A stretch of DNA of 25,697 bases, taken from assembly GCA_030673005.1 (NCBI GenBank), contig DAOVFI010000004.1, positions 1 through 25,697 of the forward strand. The letters are read 5' to 3'. The DNA is from Planctomycetales bacterium. Lineage in GTDB: Bacteria > Planctomycetota > Phycisphaerae > SM23-33. The position numbers were made by a program, and so were the translations under genes. Shown piece by piece: positions 1-7,008 of this stretch. The notes under the pieces are model-generated. The model was not told the DNA's origin, did no database searches, and was given only the letters and a program-made list of their open reading frames with translations. How positions within the stretch are numbered: position 1 is the stretch's first letter; the number at the start of each line of letters is the position of its first letter.

Positions 1-1136
1 ACGGGGCTTGTGAAGGTGAATTTCTGACCGGGGTTTGTTATGTCCACGGTGCTGTAATGGTAACTGCCGTTTATCGGAATGCTGAATTCAGGGGGGATCG
101 GAAGTTCCGGCACTCTCGGACGCGGGACGTAGTTATCCTCCTCCACTACGAAACCGATTAACCGCCATTTGCCCGGATAGGGGGCCTTGAACGTGCTGGT
201 GTAGGTTCCACCGGCGGCGATAAGTTGCAGGACGTCCTCTCGCTCCCATACGTCCTTGCGGCCGAGCGTGCCGATGGCGACCTTGTCGGTCATCCTGACG
301 TATTGTGCACCGCAACTTGGCCTGTCGTGCGTGTCATCCTCCCAGAATCGGTCGGCGTGGAAGCCCATATAGGTCAGGCTGCTGGTCTCAAATCCGGGCA
401 TTGCCGTCAGGAACCACATGAAATCGTAGTTGGACGTCCTGAATCTTCGGCGGAAGTTGATGATCCCGATAGTGTCGGCCTGGGCCTGGATGTTCCTCTC
501 GCCGGTCCAGGTCTCTCTTTTTCCGTCCAGGATGCGTTCATTGGAGCCGCTGTTGAGGAACGCGCAGATACGGCTCTTGCCGTGCATCCCCTGCTGGTTG
601 ACGTACTGGACGGGTTTGACCTCCAGCCACGGCTTGCCGCCGAGGACGCGATATGTCGTCGTTATCGGAAGAGGCGAACCGGTTCTCATACCCTCGCCGG
701 CATGTTGAATGATTATCTCTTTTGTCGTGTATTTCGTTATACTTACGGACATCGTGCCATGCCCGAAGTTTCGTATGCCGGTGTCGTGGACCTTGTAGAT
801 CTCGTTGGAATTGGTGTTGTCGCCTTTCTTATCGACCATCTTGGTAATCAGGTCGATGGAATCTTCCTTGTTAGTGAAGCAGAACAGGAAGTAGAAATCG
901 TTTTCGAGCATAAGGTCGCCGTTGGGCGTGTAACCGGTCTGCCCGTGGGGAACCAGCGTCCAGCTGGCCTTGTCGGCAAGGGCGTCGGGTGTGGGGCCTT
1001 TTTGTGTGTAAGTCTTGTTGGTGTCCCATATCCGGACGGTCCCGGCCGGCAGGGGCGTATATTCAGCCCGGGCCGACGGAGACGCCAAAAAAAGGATAGA
1101 AAATAACCCAAATATTGCGATTCCGGATTGCCTCAT
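1..1136 (-). CDS. Secreted protein of unknown function, 3' end beyond window
   Basis: An open frame begins with ATG at 1136 and runs leftward off the window edge without a stop, giving 378 visible residues. The start has a good ribosome binding site (GAGGTG, about 6 bases upstream). The first 24 residues form a typical Sec signal peptide: Met-Arg, a hydrophobic stretch around GLFSILFLASP, and a likely cleavage after SARA. The mature part is soluble-looking, rich in Thr, Asn and aromatic residues, with no further membrane segment, so it is probably exported to the periplasm or cell surface. I do not recognise the family. Near residue 340 the text becomes proline-rich, like a linker between beta domains, then continues into what looks like another domain. 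It lies downstream of a broken gene on the same strand and may have been co-transcribed with it. The frame is certain from its length and codon pattern; function is unknown. Confidence 0.8.
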   Translation of the reverse strand, partial: MRQSGIAIFGLFSILFLASPSARAEYTPLPAGTVRIWDTNKTYTQKGPTPDALADKASWTLVPHGQTGYTPNGDLMLENDFYFLFCFTNKEDSIDLITKMVDKKGDNTNSNEIYKVHDTGIRNFGHGTMSVSITKYTTKEIIIQHAGEGMRTGSPLPITTTYRVLGGKPWLEVKPVQYVNQQGMHGKSRICAFLNSGSNERILDGKRETWTGERNIQAQADTIGIINFRRRFRTSNYDFMWFLTAMPGFETSSLTYMGFHADRFWEDDTHDRPSCGAQYVRMTDKVAIGTLGRKDVWEREDVLQLIAAGGTYTSTFKAPYPGKWRLIGFVVEEDNYVPRPRVPELPIPPEFSIPINGSYHYSTVDITNPGQKFTFTSP

Positions 1137-1157
1137 TATTCCCACCTCGTCCCTGCT

Positions 1158-1578
1158 TCATAAAAGACCTTGACTTGCCGTTCTGATATCCTCGACTTCC
1201 GTGGCCCGCGCGTCTGAAGCGCACACCCATAAACTACGCGGATTATACGGTAATCTCCCCGGATTTACAAGAAGATAAACCACTTGCGCAGTTCGCAGGA
1301 CGGGTGAACAACCCCGGCGCTGACCTGTTTTCATTCGCCCAAGGGCCTGCGCGGTGGTCTCGATGTCGGGGCGGAACTTCCCGGTGTCCTCAAGTGCGCT
1401 GTGTGCGAAGTAAAATCCCCCGGTCTGCGGGTCGTACAGGCGGGCCTTCCACTTGTAATAATCCTTGAAGAGCACGTCCACCTCGTGCAGCGCCGCCCGC
1501 ACAAGCACATGGAGCGATGAGGATTAATACGAAGACTTGTAACCAAACAATTTTTTCGAGACAGCAATTCAATCCCAT
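1158..1578 (-). pseudogene. Frameshifted, truncated remnant of a secreted protein gene
   Basis: Starting at ATG 1578, one frame encodes a convincing signal peptide (MGLNCCLEKIVWLQVFVLIL, then IAPCACAG). About 75 bases in, the protein-like text moves to another frame, which reads through residues such as HEVDVLFKDYYKWKARLYDP and RPDIETTAQALG (about 1500-1334). That second frame has a stop just upstream and no proper start, so a one- or two-base indel near 1500 best explains the arrangement. After about 1334 the frame continues to a stop at 1158 but becomes low-quality text, so the 3' part of the original gene seems lost or replaced. The DPQTGGFYF and PDIETTAQAL segments look like conserved motifs of a larger secreted protein I cannot name. 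A sequencing or assembly error cannot be excluded for the frameshift, but it would not explain the truncation. Confidence 0.5.
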
Positions 1579-1605
1579 TCTCCCGGAATGATAAAAGTGT
1601 GCTAA

Positions 1606-2229
1606 TTATGGTATCTGTATAGTATCTGTCCCTTTATATCCAGGTAACGAGCAGGGATTACCCTTTATTTCAAACTTTCCCAAAGACTGGTTCCACACAA
1701 GGCAGTCCCGATTTTCCTCCAACCACTTGTCAAATTCCGCTTTGTTTCTGAACGTTCTTCCGACCAATACCCGTAGCCATCCTTTTACAAGCTCTCCATG
1801 TGGAATCTCCCCCTGAGCTACTACCCTATCTGAAATCTCAACTCCGAACGGCATCGGTTGGATTGAATCCACATGTCGCCCCATCTTTTCCAGGTCAACC
1901 ACCGTGAATTGCAGCCTCTTGACAATGCCTGGATAACATCTGAGAAAAAATTCGTGCCCACTACGCACAATTTCTTCTCTAAAAGCATCCTCTGGCTTTG
2001 GGATATTCACACTCTCGTAGTCTTTGCCCGGGGGACAGCGTGGTGCCAGACGCCGGACCACAATCTGCCACTTTTCCTCATCTGAACGCGCAGCCAATAA
2101 CTGATCACACAACGTAATTTGAACCTTATTTTCATGCCCATTAAAGACAAATACCCATAGAATGAATATAATCACAGTTGAAAGAAAGACCGCCGTCGCT
2201 GAGAAAATGATCACTTTCGGAGCCTTCAT
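1606..2229 (-). CDS. Small single-pass membrane protein of unknown function
   Basis: The 207-residue reading frame begins at ATG 2229, chosen over the in-frame ATG at 2253 because GGAG lies 8 bases upstream of the former and nothing comparable precedes the latter. An N-terminal segment after MKAPK (about residues 4-27, IIFSATAVFLSTVIIFILWV) is a clear transmembrane helix or uncleaved signal anchor. The remaining roughly 180 residues are hydrophilic, with charged helices, and would lie outside the cytoplasm. Four or five cysteines occur in this part (for example in RRLAPRCPPG and FLRCYPG), allowing disulphides. I see no known motif. Base composition is more AT-rich than the flagellar genes, which may point to a different origin. 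It stands alone, flanked by repeat-containing DNA upstream and the broken gene downstream. Confidence 0.7.
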   Translation of the reverse strand: MKAPKVIIFSATAVFLSTVIIFILWVFVFNGHENKVQITLCDQLLAARSDEEKWQIVVRRLAPRCPPGKDYESVNIPKPEDAFREEIVRSGHEFFLRCYPGIVKRLQFTVVDLEKMGRHVDSIQPMPFGVEISDRVVAQGEIPHGELVKGWLRVLVGRTFRNKAEFDKWLEENRDCLVWNQSLGKFEIKGNPCSLPGYKGTDTIQIP

Positions 2230-2313
2230 CCCGGAAACTCCATGAAGAAACATGCCAGTGTATCTGCATGTTTTGTGTACTTTTCAAAAACGGGTTACAG
2301 ATTACATAATTAG

Positions 2314-2551
2314 GGTATCTGTTCCGAATGGCACTGATATAAGGATAAAACCTTGTAGTAGCAGACCTTGTGCCCCATATGCGTCCCGTCTGTTCGGTCG
2401 CTGTGCGAAACGTTATCTGTTGCCAAGCCCGTACAACGGCGTTTGGTGCAGGAGCTGTAAGAGAGCCTGCGAAGGATCGCCACAATACCCCGCCGCAACT
2501 ACTGCCAAGACAAGACTTTACGCTTATGTCAGTGCCATTCACGTCTGTACC
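2314..2551. repeat. Imperfect inverted repeat pair, 50-bp arms with about 137-bp spacer
   Basis: Bases 2314-2364 and the reverse complement of 2502-2551 align well. They share the block GAATGGCACTGA, then ATAAG, TAAA, CTTGT and GCAG in the same order, about 32 of the 37 bases from GAATGG onward. The outer dozen bases are diverged. Both arms also read as similar peptides (NGTDI....K.C....C) in opposite directions. No gene occupies 2254-2628 convincingly. This may be a decayed miniature transposon or an inverted duplication. Confidence 0.6.
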
Positions 2552-2628
2552 TTTAACCCTGAAGTTCAGGTGCCGTGGCCGCTGCGTTTGCGGACACATG
2601 GTTACACTGCGCCCGGACACGTGCCGGA

Positions 2629-3129
2629 TCAGATAACGACTCTTCCGCTGTTGTCGTGAACGACCTGGGTGATTCCGGGGTGTTCGTTTTCCAGCGAGTT
2701 GAGGACTTTGGACTGCTGTCGGGCGAATGCACGGACGGATTCAAGTTGATGAGAGAGGATATCCCGGCTGGAGATCATCCCGACAGGTTTTCCGTCTTCA
2801 AGGTCAAGGACAGGCATGTGGCGGATTCTGTGCCGTGTCATAGCCTGCTGCGTTCGTGTCAGGGGCGTGTTAAGTGTGCAGGTAAGCACCTTTCGGGTCA
2901 TTGCGTCATCGACAAGGGTCTGCTCGGGCGATTTTGATTTGTCGATTACCTTGCTGATAATGTCGCGCTCGCTCAGGATTCCTACGACCTTACCCTGCTC
3001 GTTGATGACAAGGAGGCATCCGACCTGATGAGAGGTCATTTTCCTGACGGCCGTTGCGATCGAATCGGTCGGGCTGATCGTTAATACGTTCCCGTTGAAA
3101 GCATGTTTAAGGCGCCCCACTGTTGACAT
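2629..3129 (-). CDS. Two-CBS-domain protein
   Basis: The start is ATG 3129 (MSTVGRLKHA), which has a strong AAGGAG site 5 bases upstream. The longer open frame reaching back to 3315 runs through repeat-like DNA and is not protein-like. The 166-residue product has two CBS domains, roughly residues 12-62 and 77-127. Each shows the family pattern: a beta strand, the hydrophobic run (GCLLVIN, RHMPVLD), then VVGILSERDII and PVGMISSRDIL. Paired CBS domains form a Bateman module that binds adenine nucleotides in the cleft and acts as an energy or ligand sensor. A helical tail (about 128-150) follows. No catalytic or channel domain is attached, so this is a stand-alone regulator or nucleotide-binding protein. 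CBS modules are often fused to HPP membrane domains, and an HPP protein is encoded about 1 kb upstream on the same strand, so the two could work together. Confidence 0.93.
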   Translation of the reverse strand: MSTVGRLKHAFNGNVLTISPTDSIATAVRKMTSHQVGCLLVINEQGKVVGILSERDIISKVIDKSKSPEQTLVDDAMTRKVLTCTLNTPLTRTQQAMTRHRIRHMPVLDLEDGKPVGMISSRDILSHQLESVRAFARQQSKVLNSLENEHPGITQVVHDNSGRVVI

Positions 3130-4181
3130 AACCACTCCTTTGCGATTGCGGACCCTTTCGACACCTGTTACCGTTACTATCGGATTAACGCATCTGCAAA
3201 TCAGGAAAAAACCGCTTTGAACGGAAGTTTTACTTGAGCCAAGCACCGTTAGTCTGCATTTCTCACCACAGAGGACACAGCAGGTAGGCTGGGCCGGAGC
3301 GCAGCGCAGGCCCACCTTTAGGGCTCTGTTTTTTCAGATTATGAAAAGCCGGGCACGATTGTCCGGTCGGGATGCGATAACCATTGAAATTGTAATGAAA
3401 TATATTCTTAAAATATCCCTGCCTGTCGGCAGACAGGTCTATGAACTCCGTACCACTAACGTTCGATTTCTCTAAATTCTGTAAAGATTTCCATTCAACC
3501 ACAATAACTCGCAGGCTTTGTCCTACGTGTGGGAATATGCCCTTGAACCATTATTGGTCGGCAAAAAGCGCGTTTATCGCTTTATGGGCTGCCAGCGGGT
3601 TGTCCTGTAGAGGCGGCATCCCACCGAGTGTTTAGCCCCATCCGGGGCTAATGAGAAGGTATCGCTGTCATGCTATACAGCGGGAGGGCCTGGAGCAGTC
3701 CGGGACCTTCTTGTTCCTGCTGTCCGCTGGCAGCCCAATGCGATAAACGCTTTTTTTCTATCTCCCAATTGTTGGACAGAGCCAGTCAGTTACTGACTAT
3801 TGGACAGTGATTACTTTGGTTGAGGCCGAAGGCCGCACCGCGTCCTCTGTGGCTAATGAGAAATGCGGGTTAGGGGCGGCACGACGCCATCGGGGCCTAT
3901 GTGTCGCCCCTAACGGGGCTTACGGGTCGTTGGAGGCCTCGAAATCCCCGCCCTGACCTGCCTTCGCCAAGTCGCCGACGCGCCAAAGCCGCTATGGCGA
4001 CGGCGCGACTACGGCATGGCAAGCGGGCGGGGCTACAGATCTTCCGCCCTTGCGGGCTTAGAAAATCGGTCAGTTTGAGTTTTTACTGGCTACTGACTAC
4101 TGGCTACCGACTACCCGCCTTCGCTAAGGCTACCTGCCTGCCGGCAGGCAGGCGGCGTGGCAAGCTGACTACGGGCTACGA
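3130..4181. other. Gene-free, repeat-dense intergenic kilobase
   Basis: No convincing gene lies here; open frames on both strands run through palindromes. From left to right it holds: a GC-rich palindrome near 3286-3318 (TGGGCC/GGCCCA stem); a degenerate copy of the CCTGCC/GGCAGG palindrome at 3418-3437; dispersed repeat copy A (3449-3832); an 8-bp stem TTAGCCCC at 3632-3651 inside it; a perfect 10-bp stem GTTAGGGGCG at 3869-3914; and a composite palindrome at 4085-4184. The short text CATTTCTCA..CCACAGAGGAC occurs at about 3257-3282 and, inverted, at about 3840-3866, bracketing repeat A. Confidence 0.7.
3449..3832 (-). repeat. Dispersed repeat, copy A (384 bp)
   Basis: The reverse complement of this stretch matches 23013-23335. 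The first 128 or so bases of the element differ at about five places. The last 157 or so differ at about ten. The middle of copy A is longer by roughly 60 bases, with unrelated sequence in the loop region. Within the element, 3570-3598 and 3724-3750 form a long imperfect stem (GCGTTTATCGC ... GGGCTGCCAGCGG). No intact gene is inside. It is most likely a non-autonomous mobile repeat or structured element. Orientation is given as opposite to copy B. Confidence 0.85.
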
Positions 4182-4184
4182 TTA
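4085..4184. repeat. Composite palindromic repeat (GTAGCCCGTAGTC family)
   Basis: Alternating TACTGGCTACTGACTAC-type text on the left pairs with GACTACGGGCTACG on the right. In the middle is a perfect palindrome, CCTGCCTGCCGGCAGGCAGG, at 4133-4152. The outer text belongs to the same family as the hairpin at 21137-21224 after flgL. It ends against the 3' end of the HPP gene. Confidence 0.6.
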
Positions 4185-4688
4185 CAGCAGGTCGATCATG
4201 AGTGGTTTGAGCAGTTTCTTCAGGCTGACCACGAAGGCGATGCCGATAAGGACTATGATAACTGCCTGAATGTTCCAGTCGTTCAGGACCAGTCCCATTG
4301 CCAGGCCGGCTGCTGGCGGATGCTCCGTGTTCGTAACGACCATCAGGAAGATTGCGAGTCCGACGGCCAGACCTGCGAAGGAGATAATGATGAGAAATAC
4401 GCTGTTGGACGATAGTTGGTCCAGTGGGAACGATCGGCTTATGAAGAAGCACAGCGTTCCGGCGGCGATACCGGTGAGGTAACCGCCGATAAGGTAACGG
4501 GCGTTTGAGACGTCTCTGTGCGGCATTGTGAAGGCGACGAACGCGCTGGCGCCGATTGCGCCGATAACGGCTGCGTTGGCGATTGCATCCAGCGCCATCA
4601 GGGCGATCATCGCTGATATTCCCGCCAGGGTGCTCTGGAGGATGTATCTGGTTCTGTGCTTCGAGAACTTCTTATCTAACAACCTCAT
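4182..4688 (-). CDS. HPP family integral membrane protein
   Basis: The 168-residue product has four hydrophobic segments (roughly residues 18-53, 66-84, 97-119 and 140-156). It carries the family signature His-Pro-Pro-Ala at 123-126 within TNTEHPPAAGLA. The other hallmark, a glycine/alanine-rich first hairpin ending in GAIGASAFVAFTMP, is at about 42-56. Length and layout match single-domain HPP proteins. The family is membrane-embedded; in cyanobacteria a member has been linked to nitrite transport, but the function of this type is not settled. It is encoded divergently from the HTH-GspE gene and upstream of the CBS protein on the same strand, separated by about 1 kb of repeats. HPP domains are frequently fused to CBS pairs, so the CBS protein could be its sensor. 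I see no clear ribosome binding site before ATG 4688, so the exact start is less certain. Confidence 0.88.
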   Translation of the reverse strand: MRLLDKKFSKHRTRYILQSTLAGISAMIALMALDAIANAAVIGAIGASAFVAFTMPHRDVSNARYLIGGYLTGIAAGTLCFFISRSFPLDQLSSNSVFLIIISFAGLAVGLAIFLMVVTNTEHPPAAGLAMGLVLNDWNIQAVIIVLIGIAFVVSLKKLLKPLMIDLL

Positions 4689-4783
4689 TATGTATATTTT
4701 CGTGAGTTTCGTTGCTATCTTGAGCGTCTTGTTACGGAACGGGAATTGTGGCGTGCGACTGTGCCGATTGCGTAAAAAGAAAT

Positions 4784-4812
4784 GCAGGGATGCAGGGGAC
4801 CTGCATCCCTGC
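4784..4812. repeat. Perfect 12-bp hairpin between divergent genes
   Basis: GCAGGGATGCAG pairs perfectly with CTGCATCCCTGC around a 5-base loop. It lies between the divergent starts of the HPP gene and the HTH-GspE gene. It has a T-rich tail only when read on the - strand, where it would be upstream rather than downstream of a gene. A terminator role is therefore unlikely unless it stops antisense transcription; it may be a small REP-like palindrome. Confidence 0.6.
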
Positions 4813-4856
4813 TAAAATATCGGTCGGCGGAATTGTTTTTTCGGTCACTTTAAGAA

Positions 4857-4885
4857 TTGACGATCGCACCGTGAAACGACAGAAT
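4857..4885 (+). promoter_or_regulatory. Candidate sigma-70 promoter with overlapping inverted repeat
   Basis: TTGACG (4857-4862) and CAGAAT (4880-4885) are separated by 17 bases. The first is a near-perfect -35 element, the second a weak -10. An inverted repeat TGACGAT ... ATCGTCA (4858-4864 and 4883-4889, 18 bases apart) overlaps both elements and could be an operator. The downstream start codon is at 4946, leaving a leader of about 50 bases. Confidence 0.4.
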
Positions 4886-4945
4886 CGTCATCTGTCAGAC
4901 CGGCTGGAAATATACAGGCCCGGATAACCAAGGAGGTGAAACATT

Positions 4946-6589
4946 ATGCTGGAACGGTTGTTCAGCACTTATCAGATAGCCGACCTGCTCGGCGCCAGCC
5001 ACGGGGCAGTCATCAACTGGATTGAAAAGGGTTGGCTGCCTGTCAAGCATCTTCCCGGCAAGCAGGTTCGCATTTCAGAAAAAGGCCTTGTCCGGTTTCT
5101 CAAGGAGCGCGGTATTGATATGAATGCGATCATGGCCAAGGTCGCCGCAAGCGAGGGTCAGGGGTCGGGAGGGATGGAATCGATGAATGCGTCGCCGTCA
5201 AAAGGGCCTGATATCCCACTACCGGACGAATTACGGGTTGATACGGCGATTGATGCGACTTTCCCGGAGGCCGCTGCCGTGTCGGAAGAAGATTCCGTAT
5301 TGAAGCCATTACTTGTAAAGGTCGAATCATCTGCACCTGAGGAATTTCCATCGCCTCAGGAGCCTCCTTCGTCCGGTCCCGCCGTGGATGATGAGGCCGT
5401 CCCGGCCGTCGCCAAGCCGGTCGATCCCGCCGTCCAGGTCGCCGATGCGCTGCTGGAAGATGCAGCCGCAAGGAGGGTCAGTCACATACATCTGGATTCA
5501 GTACCGGACGGGCTGTCGCTGCGGGTGCGGATCGACGGTGTGCTGTATGAACGGGCCAACTTCAAGTCGCGCCTGCCTAAGGAACTGGCCCCTCGCCTTA
5601 TCGCGCATTTCAAGGGCCTCGCCGGACTGGAAGCCGCCGAGACCGACCGTCCGCAGGAAGGACGCTTCGGCTTTACCGTCGATGGGCGGGAGATGGATTT
5701 ACGCCTTACGACCTGTCCGACAGTCTATGGACAAAGACTCGTTATTCATTTACTGGAACGTGATGAGGGTATTTCGGCGCTGCCGCAACTGGGATTTGCG
5801 AAGGAGGACCTTTCACGGTTGGAAGTCATGCTTGACGGGCGATGCGGGCTTATTCTTGTTACAGGCCTGCCTGGCAGCGGCAGGGCGACTACGTTGCGGG
5901 CGATGCTTGCGGGGATCGACGCGGCAGGGCGGAGCCTGATTGCGGTGGAAAGCAGTGGTGAGACTCGGATTGAAGGCGTCAGTCGTATTTCCGTGGATGA
6001 CGGTTTTACATCGGCCGAGGCATTGGGCGGCCTGGGCGGTCAGGATGCGGACGTAATCATGGTCGATGATATTACCGACGGGTCCGCTATGTCGGCAGCG
6101 GTTGCCGCGGCGCTGGCCGGACGACTGGTCCTGGCCGGTCTATTCGCAAGGAGTACCGCCGTTGTGCTTGAAATGATGCTGGAGTCCGCAAAGCGTTGGC
6201 CGCTGGCCTCGGCGCTGCTGGGTGTAATAAGTCAGCGGACGGTGCGGAGAATATGTCCCGAGTGCAGGCGGGAGGTAACGCCGACGGCGGATTTGCTGGA
6301 CAGGCTGAACATCAGAGCCGACGACGTAAATTTCCCCATTTGCCGGGGCGACGGTTGTGATGCGTGTTCCCGGACCGGTTATTCTGGCAGGACGGGCCTG
6401 TTTTCGCTGCTCCCTGCGGACGGGGCCGTTGCGGCGGCGATGCGGAGCGGCGCCGGTGCCGATGAAATCGAAATTGCCGCCGAACGGGCGGGAATGAAAT
6501 CGCTTCGCCGGGCGGGGCTTGATAAAGTCCGCGCCGGAATCACCTCACTGGAAGAGATCGCAAGGGTTCTCCCTGCGACAATTCCGTAG
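4946..6589 (+). CDS. HTH domain fused to a degenerate GspE/PilB-type ATPase
   Basis: The start is well set by AAGGAGGTG about 9 bases upstream of ATG 4946. Residues 5-58 resemble an excisionase/MerR-type helix-turn-helix (STYQIADLLGASHGAVINWI, then a basic wing PGKQVRIS). Residues 65-160 are a low-complexity acidic/proline linker. Residues 161-547 resemble the nucleotide-binding part of type II secretion/type IV pilus ATPases: the DRPQEGRF box (234-241), a Walker A-like loop GLPGSGRAT (307-315), a Walker B-like IMVDDITD (371-378), and a cysteine cluster (C437, C440, C466, C471, C474) like the GspE zinc site. Key residues are changed. The Walker A lysine is Arg and the next Thr is Ala; the usual GEIRD is DDITD; the usual His box (HLVLSTLHTN) reads RLVLAGLFAR. 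Hydrolysis is therefore doubtful and a structural or regulatory role is possible. The stop codon lies within a palindromic element. No pilus genes accompany it. Confidence 0.85.
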   Translation: MLERLFSTYQIADLLGASHGAVINWIEKGWLPVKHLPGKQVRISEKGLVRFLKERGIDMNAIMAKVAASEGQGSGGMESMNASPSKGPDIPLPDELRVDTAIDATFPEAAAVSEEDSVLKPLLVKVESSAPEEFPSPQEPPSSGPAVDDEAVPAVAKPVDPAVQVADALLEDAAARRVSHIHLDSVPDGLSLRVRIDGVLYERANFKSRLPKELAPRLIAHFKGLAGLEAAETDRPQEGRFGFTVDGREMDLRLTTCPTVYGQRLVIHLLERDEGISALPQLGFAKEDLSRLEVMLDGRCGLILVTGLPGSGRATTLRAMLAGIDAAGRSLIAVESSGETRIEGVSRISVDDGFTSAEALGGLGGQDADVIMVDDITDGSAMSAAVAAALAGRLVLAGLFARSTAVVLEMMLESAKRWPLASALLGVISQRTVRRICPECRREVTPTADLLDRLNIRADDVNFPICRGDGCDACSRTGYSGRTGLFSLLPADGAVAAAMRSGAGADEIEIAAERAGMKSLRRAGLDKVRAGITSLEEIARVLPATIP

Positions 6590-6697
6590 TACTCTGTCAA
6601 TCATCAATTTATGGTGGCACTGGTTTGTTGGTGGCACTGTTTTGTAACCTGTGCGGCTTAAACAGGTTACAAACGTGTGCCACCAGATTTTCGAAAA
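6587..6697. repeat. GGTGGCAC-family palindromic element, copy 1
   Basis: Core 6613-6684 runs from GGTGGCAC to GTGCCACC, with internal text related to AACCTGTG...CAGGTTACAAAC; the GGTGGCACTG piece is duplicated on the left. It is preceded by a leader (6587-6612) that is base-for-base identical to the one before copy 2 at 16733; leader plus the first 8 core bases make 34 identical bases. The leader begins with TAG, the stop codon of the HTH-GspE gene. Confidence 0.75.
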
Positions 6698-6951
6698 GGT
6701 TCTTTTTTTACTTCATAATTCGACACCTGCCTGCCGGCAGGCAGGTTCCCCGTTCATTATTCAACATTCATTTTTTTATTCCCTTCATCCCTGTGAATTC
6801 TTTTCGGAAATTCTTTCCGTCCGTGCGGAAGTATCTTCCCCTTCGTCATTTTCTCCGTCGAAACAAATCCTCCGTCGCCGAGGCGGCAACATTTCTATTA
6901 CTCCTGTATATGGCACGTGTTAGGTTTGTTTTACAGGAATAACCAACCTGT
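6590..6951 (+). other. Intergenic region without genes upstream of fliK
   Basis: This stretch holds the palindromic element just described, a perfect 20-bp CCTGCC/GGCAGG palindrome at 6726-6745, and T/C-rich text up to about 6900. Open frames here pass through the palindromes and do not look like proteins. The only functional signal I see is the sigma-54 promoter at its right end. Confidence 0.6.
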
Positions 6952-6967
6952 TGGCACGCGCCTTGCT
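6952..6967 (+). promoter_or_regulatory. Sigma-54 (RpoN) -24/-12 promoter of the flagellar operon
   Basis: TGGCACGCGCCTTGCT matches the sigma-54 consensus TGGCACG-N4-TTGCW at every fixed position, with the GG and GC exactly 10 bases apart. Transcription would start near 6977. It lies directly before fliK, the first gene of the flagellar cluster. An NtrC-family activator with an intact GAFTGA motif is encoded at 23588-25060. Confidence 0.88.
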
Positions 6968-7008
6968 AATAAATGACCCGGACAGATGTAGTTTTATCGA
7001 ACTTTGAC

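Noticed and set aside
225..1106. Long + strand open frame opposite the left-edge gene
   Set aside because: The - strand frame has a ribosome binding site, signal peptide and protein-like composition through the whole region; the + strand frame is its antisense shadow.
2141..2659. Overlapping open frames on both strands between 2141 and 2659
   Set aside because: They run through an inverted repeat, have no good ribosome binding sites and give low-quality text; the repeat explains the apparent peptide similarity.
3130..3315. N-terminal extension of the CBS protein up to 3315
   Set aside because: The AAGGAG site before ATG 3129 fixes the start, and the extension is cysteine-rich repeat-derived text.
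3263..3502. 79-residue - strand open frame across the end of repeat A
   Set aside because: Part of it is protein-like, but it straddles the repeat boundary, its frame is broken in copy B and no ribosome binding site is evident.
6625..6942. 105-residue + strand open frame before fliK
   Set aside because: It crosses a palindromic element and a CCTGCC palindrome, and reads like repeat-derived text without a ribosome binding site.
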